From CBDDIP01 sp965229005 (lineage in GTDB: Bacteria; Actinomycetota; Acidimicrobiia; Acidimicrobiales; Ilumatobacteraceae), in assembly GCA_965229005.1 (NCBI GenBank), contig CBDDIP010000002.1:3348001-3412000 (forward strand): DNA of 64,000 bases. The letters are read 5' to 3'. Shown here piece after piece: positions 56,726-64,000 of the stretch. The notes beneath the pieces are model-generated. The model worked only from the letters and a program-made list of their open reading frames with translations, was not told where the DNA came from and searched no databases. Made by a program: the position numbers and the translations under genes. Each line of letters opens with the position of its first letter. Within the stretch, counting starts at the first letter, position 1.

Positions 56726-58234
56726 TCAGGCGTGCCGGCAGATCGCCACGACGGTGACGTCGTCGGCGAAGCGGCCAGGCGTGAACGCCGCGAGGTCTTC
56801 GAGCAGCTGGTCGACCATCGCCACTGCCTCGCCGCCGGCATGGGCGACGATCTGCTCAGCGAGACGCCCTTCGCCGTAGAACTGGCGAGCCGCATCGCGC
56901 GACTCGGTGATCCCGTCCGTGTACGCGACGAGCGTCGAACCCGGTTCCATCTGCACCGACTTCGTCGACCACCCGGGTGCGATCGGGCCGACCAGCGGCC
57001 CGGTCGGTGACAGCAGGTCGACCTCGCCACCGGGCGTGGCGTGCATCGCCGGCGGGTGGCCGGCATTGGCGTAACGGAGCACGCCGCTGTCGGTGTCGAC
57101 GACCGCGACGAAGGCGGTGAAGAACGCATCGCCGAGCCCGAGGTCCTGCTCGAAGACCCACTGCAACGCGTCCCCGGGCTGGCGGTCGTTGCGCATCGCG
57201 ACCCGCAGGAGCTCCTTGCACTTGAAGGCGTTCATCGCTGCAAGCGCGCCGTGGCCGGCGATGTCCAGCAGCACGACGCCGATCCGGTGCGGCCCGAGCA
57301 GGCTGACGTCGTACGAGTCGCCGGCCACCAGGCCTTCGGCGGCGCGCATCCCGGCGGCGACCTTCCACCCGTCGGGAACCTCGCCGATCTCGCTCGTCAG
57401 CTCGTTGCGCAGCTGCAGCGCGAGCACGGCGTGCTGCTCGATCGCCTCGCGGGCGATGACGGCCGCGTCGCGCTGGTGTCGGATGGTCGACTGCATGTCG
57501 TCCACCGACGCGGCCACCTCACGCAGCTCAGGCGGTCCCGCCTGCGGGACGCGAACGTTCTCGCCGTGACGGATGCGGCGCGCGGCGAGAGCGATCGCGT
57601 CGAGTGGTCGCATCACCCAACGGCGCAGCAGGAGCGCGACACCACCGGTCAGCAGGACCAGGATCGCCAGCGTGGTGATGAGGACACCGATCGCGGCCTC
57701 GCGCGCTTCCTCGGCTGCCTGGTTCTGACGGCCGGCTTCGGCATCGACTCGCGCCGCGAGCACGTCGGCCGCAACGCGCGCCTGATCGAACAGGAGCTTG
57801 CCGCTGCCGTCCTCGATCATCGCCTGCGCCGCGGCTGCGCCCTCGTCGCGGCGAGTGGCGATCTCCGGGTCGGCCGCGTCGTCTCGCCACGTCGCCGCAT
57901 CCGCTTCGACCGCGTCGAGCAGCTCGATCGTCCGCGCATCGGCACCGACGAGCCGACGGATCTCGTCGACGATCACCGTTGCGTCGGCCTTGCCGCGCTC
58001 GTACGGCTCCAGGAACGTCACGTTGCCGGTGATCACGTAGCCGCGCTGACCGGTCTCCTGATCGAGGAAGGTGGACTCCAAACGAGCGACGCGCTCGCCG
58101 GCCAGCAGGAACGAGCGCCGATCGTCGAGGCGGTCGCTCCAGGTCCAGATGGCCACCGTCGTCGCCACGCCGCCCAGGGCGAGCACGATCGCGTACGCCG
58201 CAGCGACGAGGACGAGGCGCAGACGCAGGGACAT
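56726..58234 (-). CDS. CHASE3-HAMP-PP2C (SpoIIE-type) phosphatase, RsbU/RsbP-like
   Basis: The 502-residue membrane protein has TM1 about 8-30, an extracellular CHASE3 domain (TFLDQETGQRGYVITG near 56-70), TM2 about 181-203, HAMP (about 204-260), and a PP2C/SpoIIE domain with metal-binding Asp in VAGDSYDVSLL, LLDIAGHG, YTDGITES and ADDVTVVAI. It should dephosphorylate an RsbV-type STAS protein and so activate SigB; both are encoded 0.4-1.1 kb away. ATG 58234 has TAGCGT 8 bases upstream, not a SigB box, so the sensor is made constitutively. Confidence 0.85.
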   Translation of the reverse strand: MSLRLRLVLVAAAYAIVLALGGVATTVAIWTWSDRLDDRRSFLLAGERVARLESTFLDQETGQRGYVITGNVTFLEPYERGKADATVIVDEIRRLVGADARTIELLDAVEADAATWRDDAADPEIATRRDEGAAAAQAMIEDGSGKLLFDQARVAADVLAARVDAEAGRQNQAAEEAREAAIGVLITTLAILVLLTGGVALLLRRWVMRPLDAIALAARRIRHGENVRVPQAGPPELREVAASVDDMQSTIRHQRDAAVIAREAIEQHAVLALQLRNELTSEIGEVPDGWKVAAGMRAAEGLVAGDSYDVSLLGPHRIGVVLLDIAGHGALAAMNAFKCKELLRVAMRNDRQPGDALQWVFEQDLGLGDAFFTAFVAVVDTDSGVLRYANAGHPPAMHATPGGEVDLLSPTGPLVGPIAPGWSTKSVQMEPGSTLVAYTDGITESRDAARQFYGEGRLAEQIVAHAGGEAVAMVDQLLEDLAAFTPGRFADDVTVVAICRHA

Positions 58235-58242
58235 CCGCGCGG

Positions 58243-58248
58243 ACGCTA
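58243..58248 (-). promoter_or_regulatory. Leaderless-type -10 hexamer of the phosphatase gene
   Basis: TAGCGT on the minus strand, 8 bases, then ATG at 58234. Confidence 0.55.
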
Positions 58249-58313
58249 CAAGCACCGTGGTTCACCCGAACCGGTTGCCCCCGAGGTTCACACGAACAGG
58301 TGAATTTCGGCGT

Positions 58314-58499
58314 TCAGTCCGCCAGGGTCGGCTCGATCTGCCCCTCGCCACGCACCTCCGCGCCGACCTTGCCCATCTCCTGCTCGTGCGCCGCCACCGA
58401 GTCGATGTCCACGTCCTTGGCGGCGTCGTCCGCTGCGGTCTCCTCGTCCTCGGTCGGCGGACGGTCGGCCTTCGGGGCAGCATCGAAGTGTTCGGTCAT
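58314..58499 (-). CDS. Small acidic protein, probable SigB-regulon member
   Basis: The 61-residue protein has 18 Asp/Glu and no hydrophobic core (PPTEDEETAADDAAKDVDID), so it is likely disordered. It is not a recognised family. It starts 9 bases after a good SigB-type -10 box and faces rsbV, whose own SigB-type promoter is back to back with it. This context makes it a plausible stress effector or regulator rather than a chance frame. Confidence 0.55.
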   Translation of the reverse strand: MTEHFDAAPKADRPPTEDEETAADDAAKDVDIDSVAAHEQEMGKVGAEVRGEGQIEPTLAD

Positions 58500-58508
58500 G
58501 TCCGCCGA

Positions 58509-58535
58509 ATACCCTGGCGGCGACGGACGCGAAAC
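58509..58535 (-). promoter_or_regulatory. SigB-type promoter of the small acidic gene
   Basis: On the minus strand GTTTC (58535-58531), 16 bases, GGGTAT (58514-58509), the exact consensus -10. The ATG is 9 bases beyond it. Confidence 0.7.
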
Positions 58536-58548
58536 ATCTGAGTCGCAT

Positions 58549-58574
58549 GTTTCGACCTCCCCACATCGGGGTAC
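58549..58574 (+). promoter_or_regulatory. SigB-type promoter of rsbV-rsbW-sigB
   Basis: GTTTC (58549-58553), 15 bases, GGGTAC (58569-58574). It predicts autoregulation of the sigB operon. Confidence 0.65.
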
Positions 58575-58655
58575 GACGGGTCGGGCAGCGACAGACGGCA
58601 ACGCTGCGCGCCCGAACCCGACACACGACGACCCACAAGAAGGGGACCGACCAGC

Positions 58656-58982
58656 ATGAACGAGATCGGTACGAACGAATCGCTCACCGTCTCCATCGAC
58701 GAGGACGGGGTCATCGTCGCCAACGGCGACGTCGACCTGGCCGGCGGCCCGCTGCTCGAGGCTGCGATCCTGCAACGCGAAGACGACAACCCGGTCGTGA
58801 TCGACCTGGGCGATGTCGCGTTCATCGACTCATCGGGTCTGCGCAGCCTCCTGGCGGCCAGCCGTCGCGCCCAGGAGCGCGGCACCACGGTCGTGCTGCG
58901 TGCGCCGTCGCGTGAGGTTCGGCGTCTGCTGGAAATCACCGGAACGACCGCCCAGTTCGAGCTCGACGGCAGCGAGTCGTGA
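58656..58982 (+). CDS. rsbV: RsbV-like anti-anti-sigma factor (STAS)
   Basis: The 108-residue STAS protein contains VVIDLGDVAFIDSSGLRSLL, with phospho-acceptor Ser 59 or 60. In the unphosphorylated form it should sequester the RsbW-type anti-sigma factor. AGAAGGGG precedes ATG 58656, giving a leader of about 75 bases from the SigB-type promoter. GTGA overlap couples it to the next gene. Confidence 0.87.
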   Translation: MNEIGTNESLTVSIDEDGVIVANGDVDLAGGPLLEAAILQREDDNPVVIDLGDVAFIDSSGLRSLLAASRRAQERGTTVVLRAPSREVRRLLEITGTTAQFELDGSES

Positions 58983-59374
58983 GCGCCGCACCCGGCCTCG
59001 GCCCGATCACGCTCACGGTGCCAGCCGACCCGGCGATGACTCGAGTGGCCCGCCTCACCGCCAGTTCGTTGGCGGCGATGGCGCAGATGACGTTGGACGA
59101 CATCGACGACATCAAGATCCTGGTGAGCGAAGTCGTCACCACGCTCGTCGAGCACGGAAACCGCGGCCCGATCACGTTGACCTTCAACATCGGCGACGAC
59201 GAGCTGCGGTTCTCGGGCCAGCGCGAGGCCAACGACCTCGATCGCGACCACCCGGACATCGTGATGACCGACACCGTGCTGGCAGCCGTCAGCGACGACC
59301 ACGCGATCGACCTCGCCGGCGGCAGCCTCACCATTGCGGCGAGCAAGCGGGCGTCGGCGCACGCAGCGCCATGA
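58979..59374 (+). CDS. RsbW-like anti-sigma factor with degenerate ATPase motifs
   Basis: The 131-residue GHKL-like protein has an N-box LVSEVVTTLVEHG in which the Mg-binding Asn is Thr, and no recognisable DxGxG or GxGL lid (REANDLDRDHPD instead). The fold pattern and position between rsbV and sigB mark it as the anti-sigma factor, but kinase activity is doubtful. The second protein at 60908-61363 keeps those residues. Start GTG overlaps the rsbV stop, and its own stop overlaps sigB (ATGA). Confidence 0.72.
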   Translation: MSAAPGLGPITLTVPADPAMTRVARLTASSLAAMAQMTLDDIDDIKILVSEVVTTLVEHGNRGPITLTFNIGDDELRFSGQREANDLDRDHPDIVMTDTVLAAVSDDHAIDLAGGSLTIAASKRASAHAAP

Positions 59375-60141
59375 GATCGAGCGTCGTCTACGACGCGGCC
59401 GACACGCTCCGCCAGTTCGAGGAGATGATCGCCGAGCCGCCCGGACCGAAGCACGACCGGCTGCGTGAGCAGATCGTCGTCGGGCACCGTTGGATCGCCC
59501 AGCAAGCGGCGCGAAGGTTCGCCGATCGCGGCGAGCCGCTCGACGACCTCATCCAGGTCGGCTCGATCGGTCTCGTCAAAGCGGTCGAGCGATTCGACCC
59601 GGCCGTGGGCACGAACTTCGTCTCGTTCGCCATGCCGACCGTCGTCGGCGAGATCCGCCGCCACTTCCGCGATCACACCTGGAGCGTTCGCGTGCCGCGC
59701 CGCGCCAAGGACCTGCGGCCGTCGGTGACCGCAGCGATCGAGCAGCTCACCGGCGAGCTCGGTCGCTCTCCGCGCGTTGCCGAGATCGCTGAGCACCTCG
59801 AGATCGACGAGGAGCTCGTGCTCGAGGCCGTCGAGGCCGGCAACGCCTACCGAGCGCAGTCGATCGACATCCCCAACGATGCCAGCGGTGGCCCCAGCGC
59901 ACAGCTCCAGGCGGCACTGGCGACCAACGACGCAGATCTCGCCGGTGTCGTCGATCGGTCGACGGTGGCCAGGTTGCTCGGCACGCTGGCCGGGCGCGAG
60001 CGACGGATCGTCTACCTCCGCTTCTTCGAGCAGATGAGCCAAGCCGAGATCGCCGAGATCATCGGCACCAGCCAGGTGCACGTCGGCCGGCTGCTCAACG
60101 CCAGCCTGCAGCGCTTGCGCTCCGAGTTGGAGGATGTTTGA
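59371..60141 (+). CDS. sigB: SigB/SigF-family stress sigma factor
   Basis: The 256-residue sigma factor has region 2 (DDLIQVGSIGLVKAVERFDP, FVSFAMPTVVGEIRRHFRDHTWSVRVPRRAKDL), region 3 (AIEQLTGELGRSPRVAEIAEHL) and region 4 (RERRIVYLRFFEQMSQAEIAEIIGTSQVHVGRLL), all typical of the SigB/F/G group. ATG 59371 overlaps the RsbW-like stop. Four promoters in this island match its expected consensus. Confidence 0.92.
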   Translation: MRSSVVYDAADTLRQFEEMIAEPPGPKHDRLREQIVVGHRWIAQQAARRFADRGEPLDDLIQVGSIGLVKAVERFDPAVGTNFVSFAMPTVVGEIRRHFRDHTWSVRVPRRAKDLRPSVTAAIEQLTGELGRSPRVAEIAEHLEIDEELVLEAVEAGNAYRAQSIDIPNDASGGPSAQLQAALATNDADLAGVVDRSTVARLLGTLAGRERRIVYLRFFEQMSQAEIAEIIGTSQVHVGRLLNASLQRLRSELEDV

Positions 60142-60161
60142 CCGCCCGCGGCGGCGGGTAC
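60136..60161 (+). promoter_or_regulatory. SigB-type promoter of dps
   Basis: GTTT (60136-60139), 16 bases, GGGTAC (60156-60161). The -35 overlaps the sigB stop, and ATG 60204 lies about 30-35 bases after the predicted start site. Confidence 0.65.
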
Positions 60162-60203
60162 TCCGCCCCCGGACCAGGCGAGCAACGATCAAGGACGACC
60201 ACG

Positions 60204-60863
60204 ATGGCCAAGCAACCGACGACCAAACCGAGCACCGACACAGGCGGACAGCGCCGTCGCGCAGCAGCGGCAAGCACGACGCCCCGACCGGTCACGTCCG
60301 GTCGAACGGCGGCGTTCACCGCTCCCGGGCTCAGTCAGCGTGACGGCAACGAGGTCGCCGAGCTGCTGCAGGGTCGACTGGTGGCGCTGATCGATCTCGG
60401 GCTGACGCTCAAGCACATCCACTGGAACGTGGTCGGCCCCAGCTTCATCGGCGTGCACCAGATGCTCGATCCCCAGTACGCCGGCGTGCAGGCGATGACC
60501 GACCGGTTGGCCGAGCGCATCGCCACGCTCGGCGGCGTCCCCAGCGGCCTGCCGGGACGGCTCGTCGCCAGCCGAGATTGGGACGACTACGCGCTCGAGC
60601 GAGCCGACACGCAAGCGCACCTCGGGGCGCTCGACATCGTCTACCGCGGCGTGATCGCCGCGCATCGCACCGCACTCGACCGCATCGGTGACCTCGACGC
60701 AGTGTCCGAGGACATCCTCATCGGTCAAACGGGCGAGCTGGAGCAGTACCACTGGTTCGTCCGCTCGCACCTGGAAGATTGGGCGGGGGGCATCTCCACT
60801 GCCGGCACCGAGCACGAGGTCGACGCTGCGGCAGCTGCCGTCCGCCGACGCCGAGCTTCCTGA
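60204..60863 (+). CDS. dps: Dps-family DNA-protecting ferritin-like protein
   Basis: The 219-residue protein has the Dps core with ferroxidase residues in LKHIHWNVVGPSFIGVHQML and TDRLAERIATLGG. The N-terminal extension of about 45 residues is rich in Lys, Arg, Thr and Ala (QPTTKPSTDTGGQRRRAAAA) and resembles DNA-binding tails of other Dps proteins; a short Arg tail ends the protein. It stores iron and protects DNA under stress. AAGGACG precedes ATG 60204. Confidence 0.88.
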   Translation: MAKQPTTKPSTDTGGQRRRAAAASTTPRPVTSGRTAAFTAPGLSQRDGNEVAELLQGRLVALIDLGLTLKHIHWNVVGPSFIGVHQMLDPQYAGVQAMTDRLAERIATLGGVPSGLPGRLVASRDWDDYALERADTQAHLGALDIVYRGVIAAHRTALDRIGDLDAVSEDILIGQTGELEQYHWFVRSHLEDWAGGISTAGTEHEVDAAAAAVRRRRAS

Positions 60864-60907
60864 GAGTCATCGGAACCACGACCATCGAAGGGCGGCAACA
60901 ACACACC

Positions 60908-61363
60908 ATGGCGCCGATCCCGGACGCCGACGACGCCGGCGAGCACGACATCCCGTTGGGCGGGACCGTGATCTTCGACGGATCGATCCAACCTGACCCG
61001 GCGCAGCTCTCCACGCTTCGCCGGTCGGCACGACGCGCCCTCGACGAGGCCGGGTTGCCACGTGATGCCTGCGAGGACGTCGTGCTGATCATCAGCGAGC
61101 TCGTCTCCAACGCGATCACTGCGGCTGACGCCTCGAGTTGGATCGGCGTGGCGCTCCGGCGCGCCGGTGCGGCGATCACGGTCACCGTGGACAACGACGG
61201 AGTGCCGCCACCGTCGGGGACCCCGGTGCTGCCGGCGCCCGAAGCGCCTCAGGGCCGTGGGCTGGCGATCGTGTCGTCGCTCGCTCATCGAGTGAGCACC
61301 GATCATCGCGACGGGCGCAGCCGGGTCAGCGCCACCTACCAGCCGGCGTCCTCGCAGGCCTGA
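60908..61363 (+). CDS. RsbW-like serine kinase/anti-sigma ATPase, motifs intact
   Basis: The 151-residue GHKL ATPase has N-box EDVVLIISELVSNAI (Glu and Asn kept), VDNDGVPPP as G1, and PQGRGLAIVSSLA as G2. It follows dps after 44 bases, with no SigB box of its own, so it may be expressed from the dps promoter. It could supply the RsbV kinase activity that the protein next to sigB seems to lack. Confidence 0.78.
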   Translation: MAPIPDADDAGEHDIPLGGTVIFDGSIQPDPAQLSTLRRSARRALDEAGLPRDACEDVVLIISELVSNAITAADASSWIGVALRRAGAAITVTVDNDGVPPPSGTPVLPAPEAPQGRGLAIVSSLAHRVSTDHRDGRSRVSATYQPASSQA

Positions 61364-61410
61364 ACCCACGAGAACGCACGGCTGGTTGCATCACGTCGGT
61401 GCGGCGTTGA

Positions 61411-62472
61411 TCAGACCGTCGCCGGGTCGCCGTCGACGGCGGCTGCCAGTTGCGGCACGAGCTGCTCGAGCACGTACGGCAGGCTGAGCAGGCTGCTGAA
61501 GCCGGCGGCGCCACCGAGCTCGGCGTTCATGAACACCTCACGACCTTCCTGCGCCGCCGTCAGGCCCTGACGCAGCGGGTCGGCCTTGATCCGCTCGACG
61601 GTGGCGTCGTCAGCGGCCACCCACACGATGAGGTCGTTGTCGAGCTTGTCGATCTCCTCGGCAGAGAAGTCGTAGTAGAACGCGTCGCCGGCACCTTCGA
61701 TGATCGCCGGAGGCAGGACGAAGCCGAGACCGAGCAGGATGCCCGAACGGGTGTCGCCGGGACCGTACGCGCCGATCTTTCCGGCTTCGTACGTGTAGGC
61801 GACGGCGCCCTCGGCACCCACGAACTCCGGGTGCTCAGCTGTCGCTGCCGCGAATTGCGCCTTGATCTCGGCGATCTTCGTGTCGGCGAGCTCACCCTTG
61901 CCGAGGGCGAGGCCGATCGTGTGCGTGGCCACGTCCCACGGCTCGCCGTAGTCGACGAAGTCGCCGGACTGCGTGATCGTCGGAGCGATCTCCGAGAGGG
62001 TGGTGTACTCCTCCTCGGTCATGCCCGACGACAGGCCGAGGATCAGATCGGGCTCGAGCGCCGCGATCTGCTCGAAGTTCAACGCGTCGCTGGCGAGCAC
62101 CTCGGGCTCGCTGTCGCCGAGCGCCGCCTGCGCCCACGGCCACACGGCGAACGGCTGGTCGCCGTACCAGTCGCGGATGGCAACGGGCTTGACGCCGAGG
62201 GCGAGGATCGTGTCCTGATCGGTGAAGCCCACCGAGATCACTCGCTCGGGCGCGGCGTCGATGGTGGTCGAGCCGTACTTGTGGTCGATCGTCACCGGGA
62301 ACGCGCCCGCGTCTACGGGGTCGGTGCCGGATGGGTCGGTGCCCGCTGGGTCGGTGGCGGCGGGCGTCGTGCCCGGGTCCGTGTCGGTCGACGTCGTGTC
62401 GTCCGATCCGCATGCCCCGAGCACGACGCTCAGGGCCAGGGTGATCGGAACGATCAGTCGGCGCAATCTCAT
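61411..62472 (-). CDS. Iron-siderophore ABC transporter substrate-binding lipoprotein
   Basis: The 353-residue lipoprotein has signal peptide and lipobox LGACG (Cys about 21), a Thr/Asp/Pro-rich linker (about 24-54), then a FecB/FhuD-type domain (PERVISVGFTDQDTILALGVKPVAI, FEQIAALEPDLILGLSSGM, GRTSxIL-type late segment). It should bind a ferric siderophore outside the membrane and pass it to the permease and ATPase encoded upstream on the same strand. An imperfect DtxR-type palindrome lies 20 bases upstream. Confidence 0.86.
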   Translation of the reverse strand: MRLRRLIVPITLALSVVLGACGSDDTTSTDTDPGTTPAATDPAGTDPSGTDPVDAGAFPVTIDHKYGSTTIDAAPERVISVGFTDQDTILALGVKPVAIRDWYGDQPFAVWPWAQAALGDSEPEVLASDALNFEQIAALEPDLILGLSSGMTEEEYTTLSEIAPTITQSGDFVDYGEPWDVATHTIGLALGKGELADTKIAEIKAQFAAATAEHPEFVGAEGAVAYTYEAGKIGAYGPGDTRSGILLGLGFVLPPAIIEGAGDAFYYDFSAEEIDKLDNDLIVWVAADDATVERIKADPLRQGLTAAQEGREVFMNAELGGAAGFSSLLSLPYVLEQLVPQLAAAVDGDPATV

Positions 62473-62491
62473 CAGGGATCCTCGATTCGTC

Positions 62492-62510
62492 AGGGTTGTT
62501 AACCAACCCT
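62492..62510. promoter_or_regulatory. Possible DtxR/IdeR iron box
   Basis: AGGGTTG-TTAAC-CAACCCT has perfect 7-bp arms around 5 bases and is flanked by TC and AA, similar in size and AGG/CCT ends to the 19-bp iron box TTAGGTTAGSCTAACCTAA. It lies between the siderophore-binding gene and the ATPase gene. Confidence 0.5.
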
Positions 62511-62531
62511 AACTGCTCGCAGTAAGCAGGA

Positions 62532-63398
62532 TCAACCTTGACCGACGCGCAAGTGGCGCCCGATCGGCACGACCATCGGTGTGCCGGAGACCGGGTCGTC
62601 GAGCACGCGGCAGTCGAGGCCGAACACGTCGCGCACCAGCGTCTCGGTGACCACCTCCGCGGGCGGGCCTTCGGCCACCAGCCTGCCGTCGCGCAGCGCC
62701 ACCAGGTGATGGCTGTACCGGCAGGCGTGGTTGAGGTCGTGCAGCACCAGCACGATCGTGCGGCCGTCGCGCTGGTTGAGGTCGACGAGGAGATCCAGCA
62801 CCTCCACCTGATGAGCCAGATCGAGGTAGGTGGTCGGCTCGTCGAGCAGCATCAGGTCGGTGCCCTGCGCCAGCGTCATCGCGATCCACACCCGCTGGCG
62901 CTGCCCGCCGGAGAGCTCGTCGACAGCGCGCGTGGCCAGGTCCAGCGTGCCCGTTGCCTCCATCGCCCCGGTGATCACGGCTTCATCCTCAGCCGTCCAC
63001 TGACGGAACCACTTCTGGTGGGGGTAGCGGCCGCGCGACACCAGGTCCGTGACGGTGATTCCCTCGGGCGCCGTCGGCGACTGCGGCAGGATCCCCAGCT
63101 TCGTGGCCACCGCACGGGTGGACATCCGTTGGATCGACTCGCCGTCGAGCAGCACCGTGCCTGCCTTCGGCGAGAGCAGCCGAGCCAGAGCCCGCAACAG
63201 GGTCGACTTGCCGCACGCGTTCGCCCCGACGATGCACGTGATCTTTCCCGGCGGGATCGCCACGGTCAGGTCGCGCGCGACGACGCGGTCGTCGTACGCC
63301 AGCGTCAGCGAGTCGGCGAGCAGCGTGGGAGGGCGAGCGGCACGGGCGGATGTGGTCAGGCTCGTCATCAGGTTCCGATCGATCAGGTCTGGCGTCAT
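62532..63398 (-). CDS. Iron-siderophore ABC transporter ATPase
   Basis: The 288-residue ABC ATPase of the FecE/FepC group has Walker A GANACGKST, Q-loop ILPQSPTAPEG, signature DELSGGQRQRVWIAM, Walker B LMLLDEPTTYLD and the switch His in LVLHDLNHA. ATG 63398 overlaps the permease stop (ATGA). An internal Met at 63368 (MTSLTTSA) is a possible shorter start. Confidence 0.9.
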   Translation of the reverse strand: MTPDLIDRNLMTSLTTSARAARPPTLLADSLTLAYDDRVVARDLTVAIPPGKITCIVGANACGKSTLLRALARLLSPKAGTVLLDGESIQRMSTRAVATKLGILPQSPTAPEGITVTDLVSRGRYPHQKWFRQWTAEDEAVITGAMEATGTLDLATRAVDELSGGQRQRVWIAMTLAQGTDLMLLDEPTTYLDLAHQVEVLDLLVDLNQRDGRTIVLVLHDLNHACRYSHHLVALRDGRLVAEGPPAEVVTETLVRDVFGLDCRVLDDPVSGTPMVVPIGRHLRVGQG

Positions 63399-64000
63399 CC
63401 GGCACGCCCGACGCGGTTCGCTCTGGCCAGCAGCCACAGCAGGTAGGGCGCTCCGAGCACGCTGGTGATGACCCCCACCGGCAGTTCGCGTGGGGCGAAG
63501 AGCCGTCGGGCGATCAGGTCCGAGACCACCAGCAGCAACGCACCCATCAATGCCGCAGGCAGGATGGTCAACGAGCTGCGCACGAGGCGGCGGGCGATGG
63601 GCGGGGCGACGAACGCGACGAACGTGATCGGGCCGGCCGCAGCGACGGACACCGCGGACAGCAGCACGGCAACGACGATCAGCGCGGCGCGGGCCCGTTC
63701 GACGCGGACGCCGAGGCCCTTGGCGGTGTCGTCGCCGAGTTGCATCGCCCGCAGCGGACGAACCAGGACGAGACCGATCGGAACGAGGACGACGCACGCC
63801 ACGGCGATCTCGCGAACGTTGGTCCAGGTGCGCCCGTTGAGGCTGCCCGTCAGCCACACCGTCGCCTTCTGCGCGTCGTAGATCTCAGCGCGAGTGAGCA
63901 GGTAGGAGATCACCGACGTGCACATCGCACCGATGCCGATGCCGACGAGCACGAGCCGGTAGGGGGAGACGCCGCGCTTGTAAGCGAGGCCGTAGAGCAA
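63395..64000 (-). CDS. FecCD-family siderophore permease, 5' end outside window
   Basis: The C-terminal 201 residues of a FecCD/BtuC-type permease are visible: LAYKRGVSPYRLVLVGIGIG, VWLTGSLNGRTW, LGVRVERARAALI, the EAA-like coupling GPITFVAFVAPPIARRLV, and APRELPVGVITSVLGAPYLLWLL near the end. The upstream half and any second permease lie beyond the window. Confidence 0.92.
   Translation of the reverse strand: MLYGLAYKRGVSPYRLVLVGIGIGAMCTSVISYLLTRAEIYDAQKATVWLTGSLNGRTWTNVREIAVACVVLVPIGLVLVRPLRAMQLGDDTAKGLGVRVERARAALIVVAVLLSAVSVAAAGPITFVAFVAPPIARRLVRSSLTILPAALMGALLLVVSDLIARRLFAPRELPVGVITSVLGAPYLLWLLARANRVGRAG

Overview
The window is GC-rich chromosomal DNA from an actinobacterium, most likely of the class Acidimicrobiia (Ilumatobacter-like). 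This placement is an inference from gene content: split menaquinone genes, an F420-type luciferase-like enzyme, an MtrAB-LpqB-like two-component set, actinobacterial cell-surface repeats, and very dense gene packing with GTGA/ATGA start-stop overlaps. No insertion sequence, prophage, CRISPR array or rRNA was seen. One tRNA (Cys, GCA) is present. No gene-free stretch exceeds 300 bases.

Layout. 1-3.2 kb: a divergent pair of cis-prenyltransferase homologues (one without the catalytic Asp and cut by the window edge, one with it but lacking other conserved parts), then a DinG-type helicase. 3.2-9.2 kb: a tight operon of enoyl-CoA hydratase, biotin-dependent carboxylase beta and alpha, and an AtuA-like protein (leucine/isoprenoid-type acyl-CoA breakdown). 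9.2-14.6 kb: an ECF sigma factor coupled to a membrane-anchored putative anti-sigma/sensor, then a response regulator, a STAS protein, a histidine kinase and a GerMN lipoprotein. 14.6-30.1 kb: era and a mixed set of lipid, CoA and small-molecule enzymes, plus a secreted sugar-dehydrogenase-like protein with three C-terminal repeats. 30.1-38.4 kb: menaquinone genes menG, menF, menD, menH, menA and menE on both strands, interrupted by a DsbA-like gene and two unknowns. 38.4-51.9 kb: SDRs, an MFS carrier, corC-ybeY-phoH, a GGDEF-EAL protein, a PfkB kinase, surE, and a CLC channel facing a MarR regulator. 51.9-56.2 kb: tldE-tldD, tRNA-Cys and a lipoprotein hydrolase. 56.2-61.4 kb: a SigB-type general-stress island (CsbD, small proteins, RsbU-like phosphatase, RsbV, two RsbW-like proteins, SigB, Dps). 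61.4-64 kb: an iron-siderophore ABC importer, cut by the window end.

Regulation. About twenty genes have a TAnnnT (mostly TAGCGT or TAACGT) hexamer ending 6-10 bases before the start codon, the layout expected for leaderless mRNAs; this was used to choose several starts. The stress island instead carries GTTT-N15/17-GGGTA(T/C) promoters of SigB type. Long, often perfect palindromes close several gene ends. The most notable lead is that the two cis-prenyltransferase homologues at the left edge have lost complementary conserved elements, as expected for a heteromeric enzyme.
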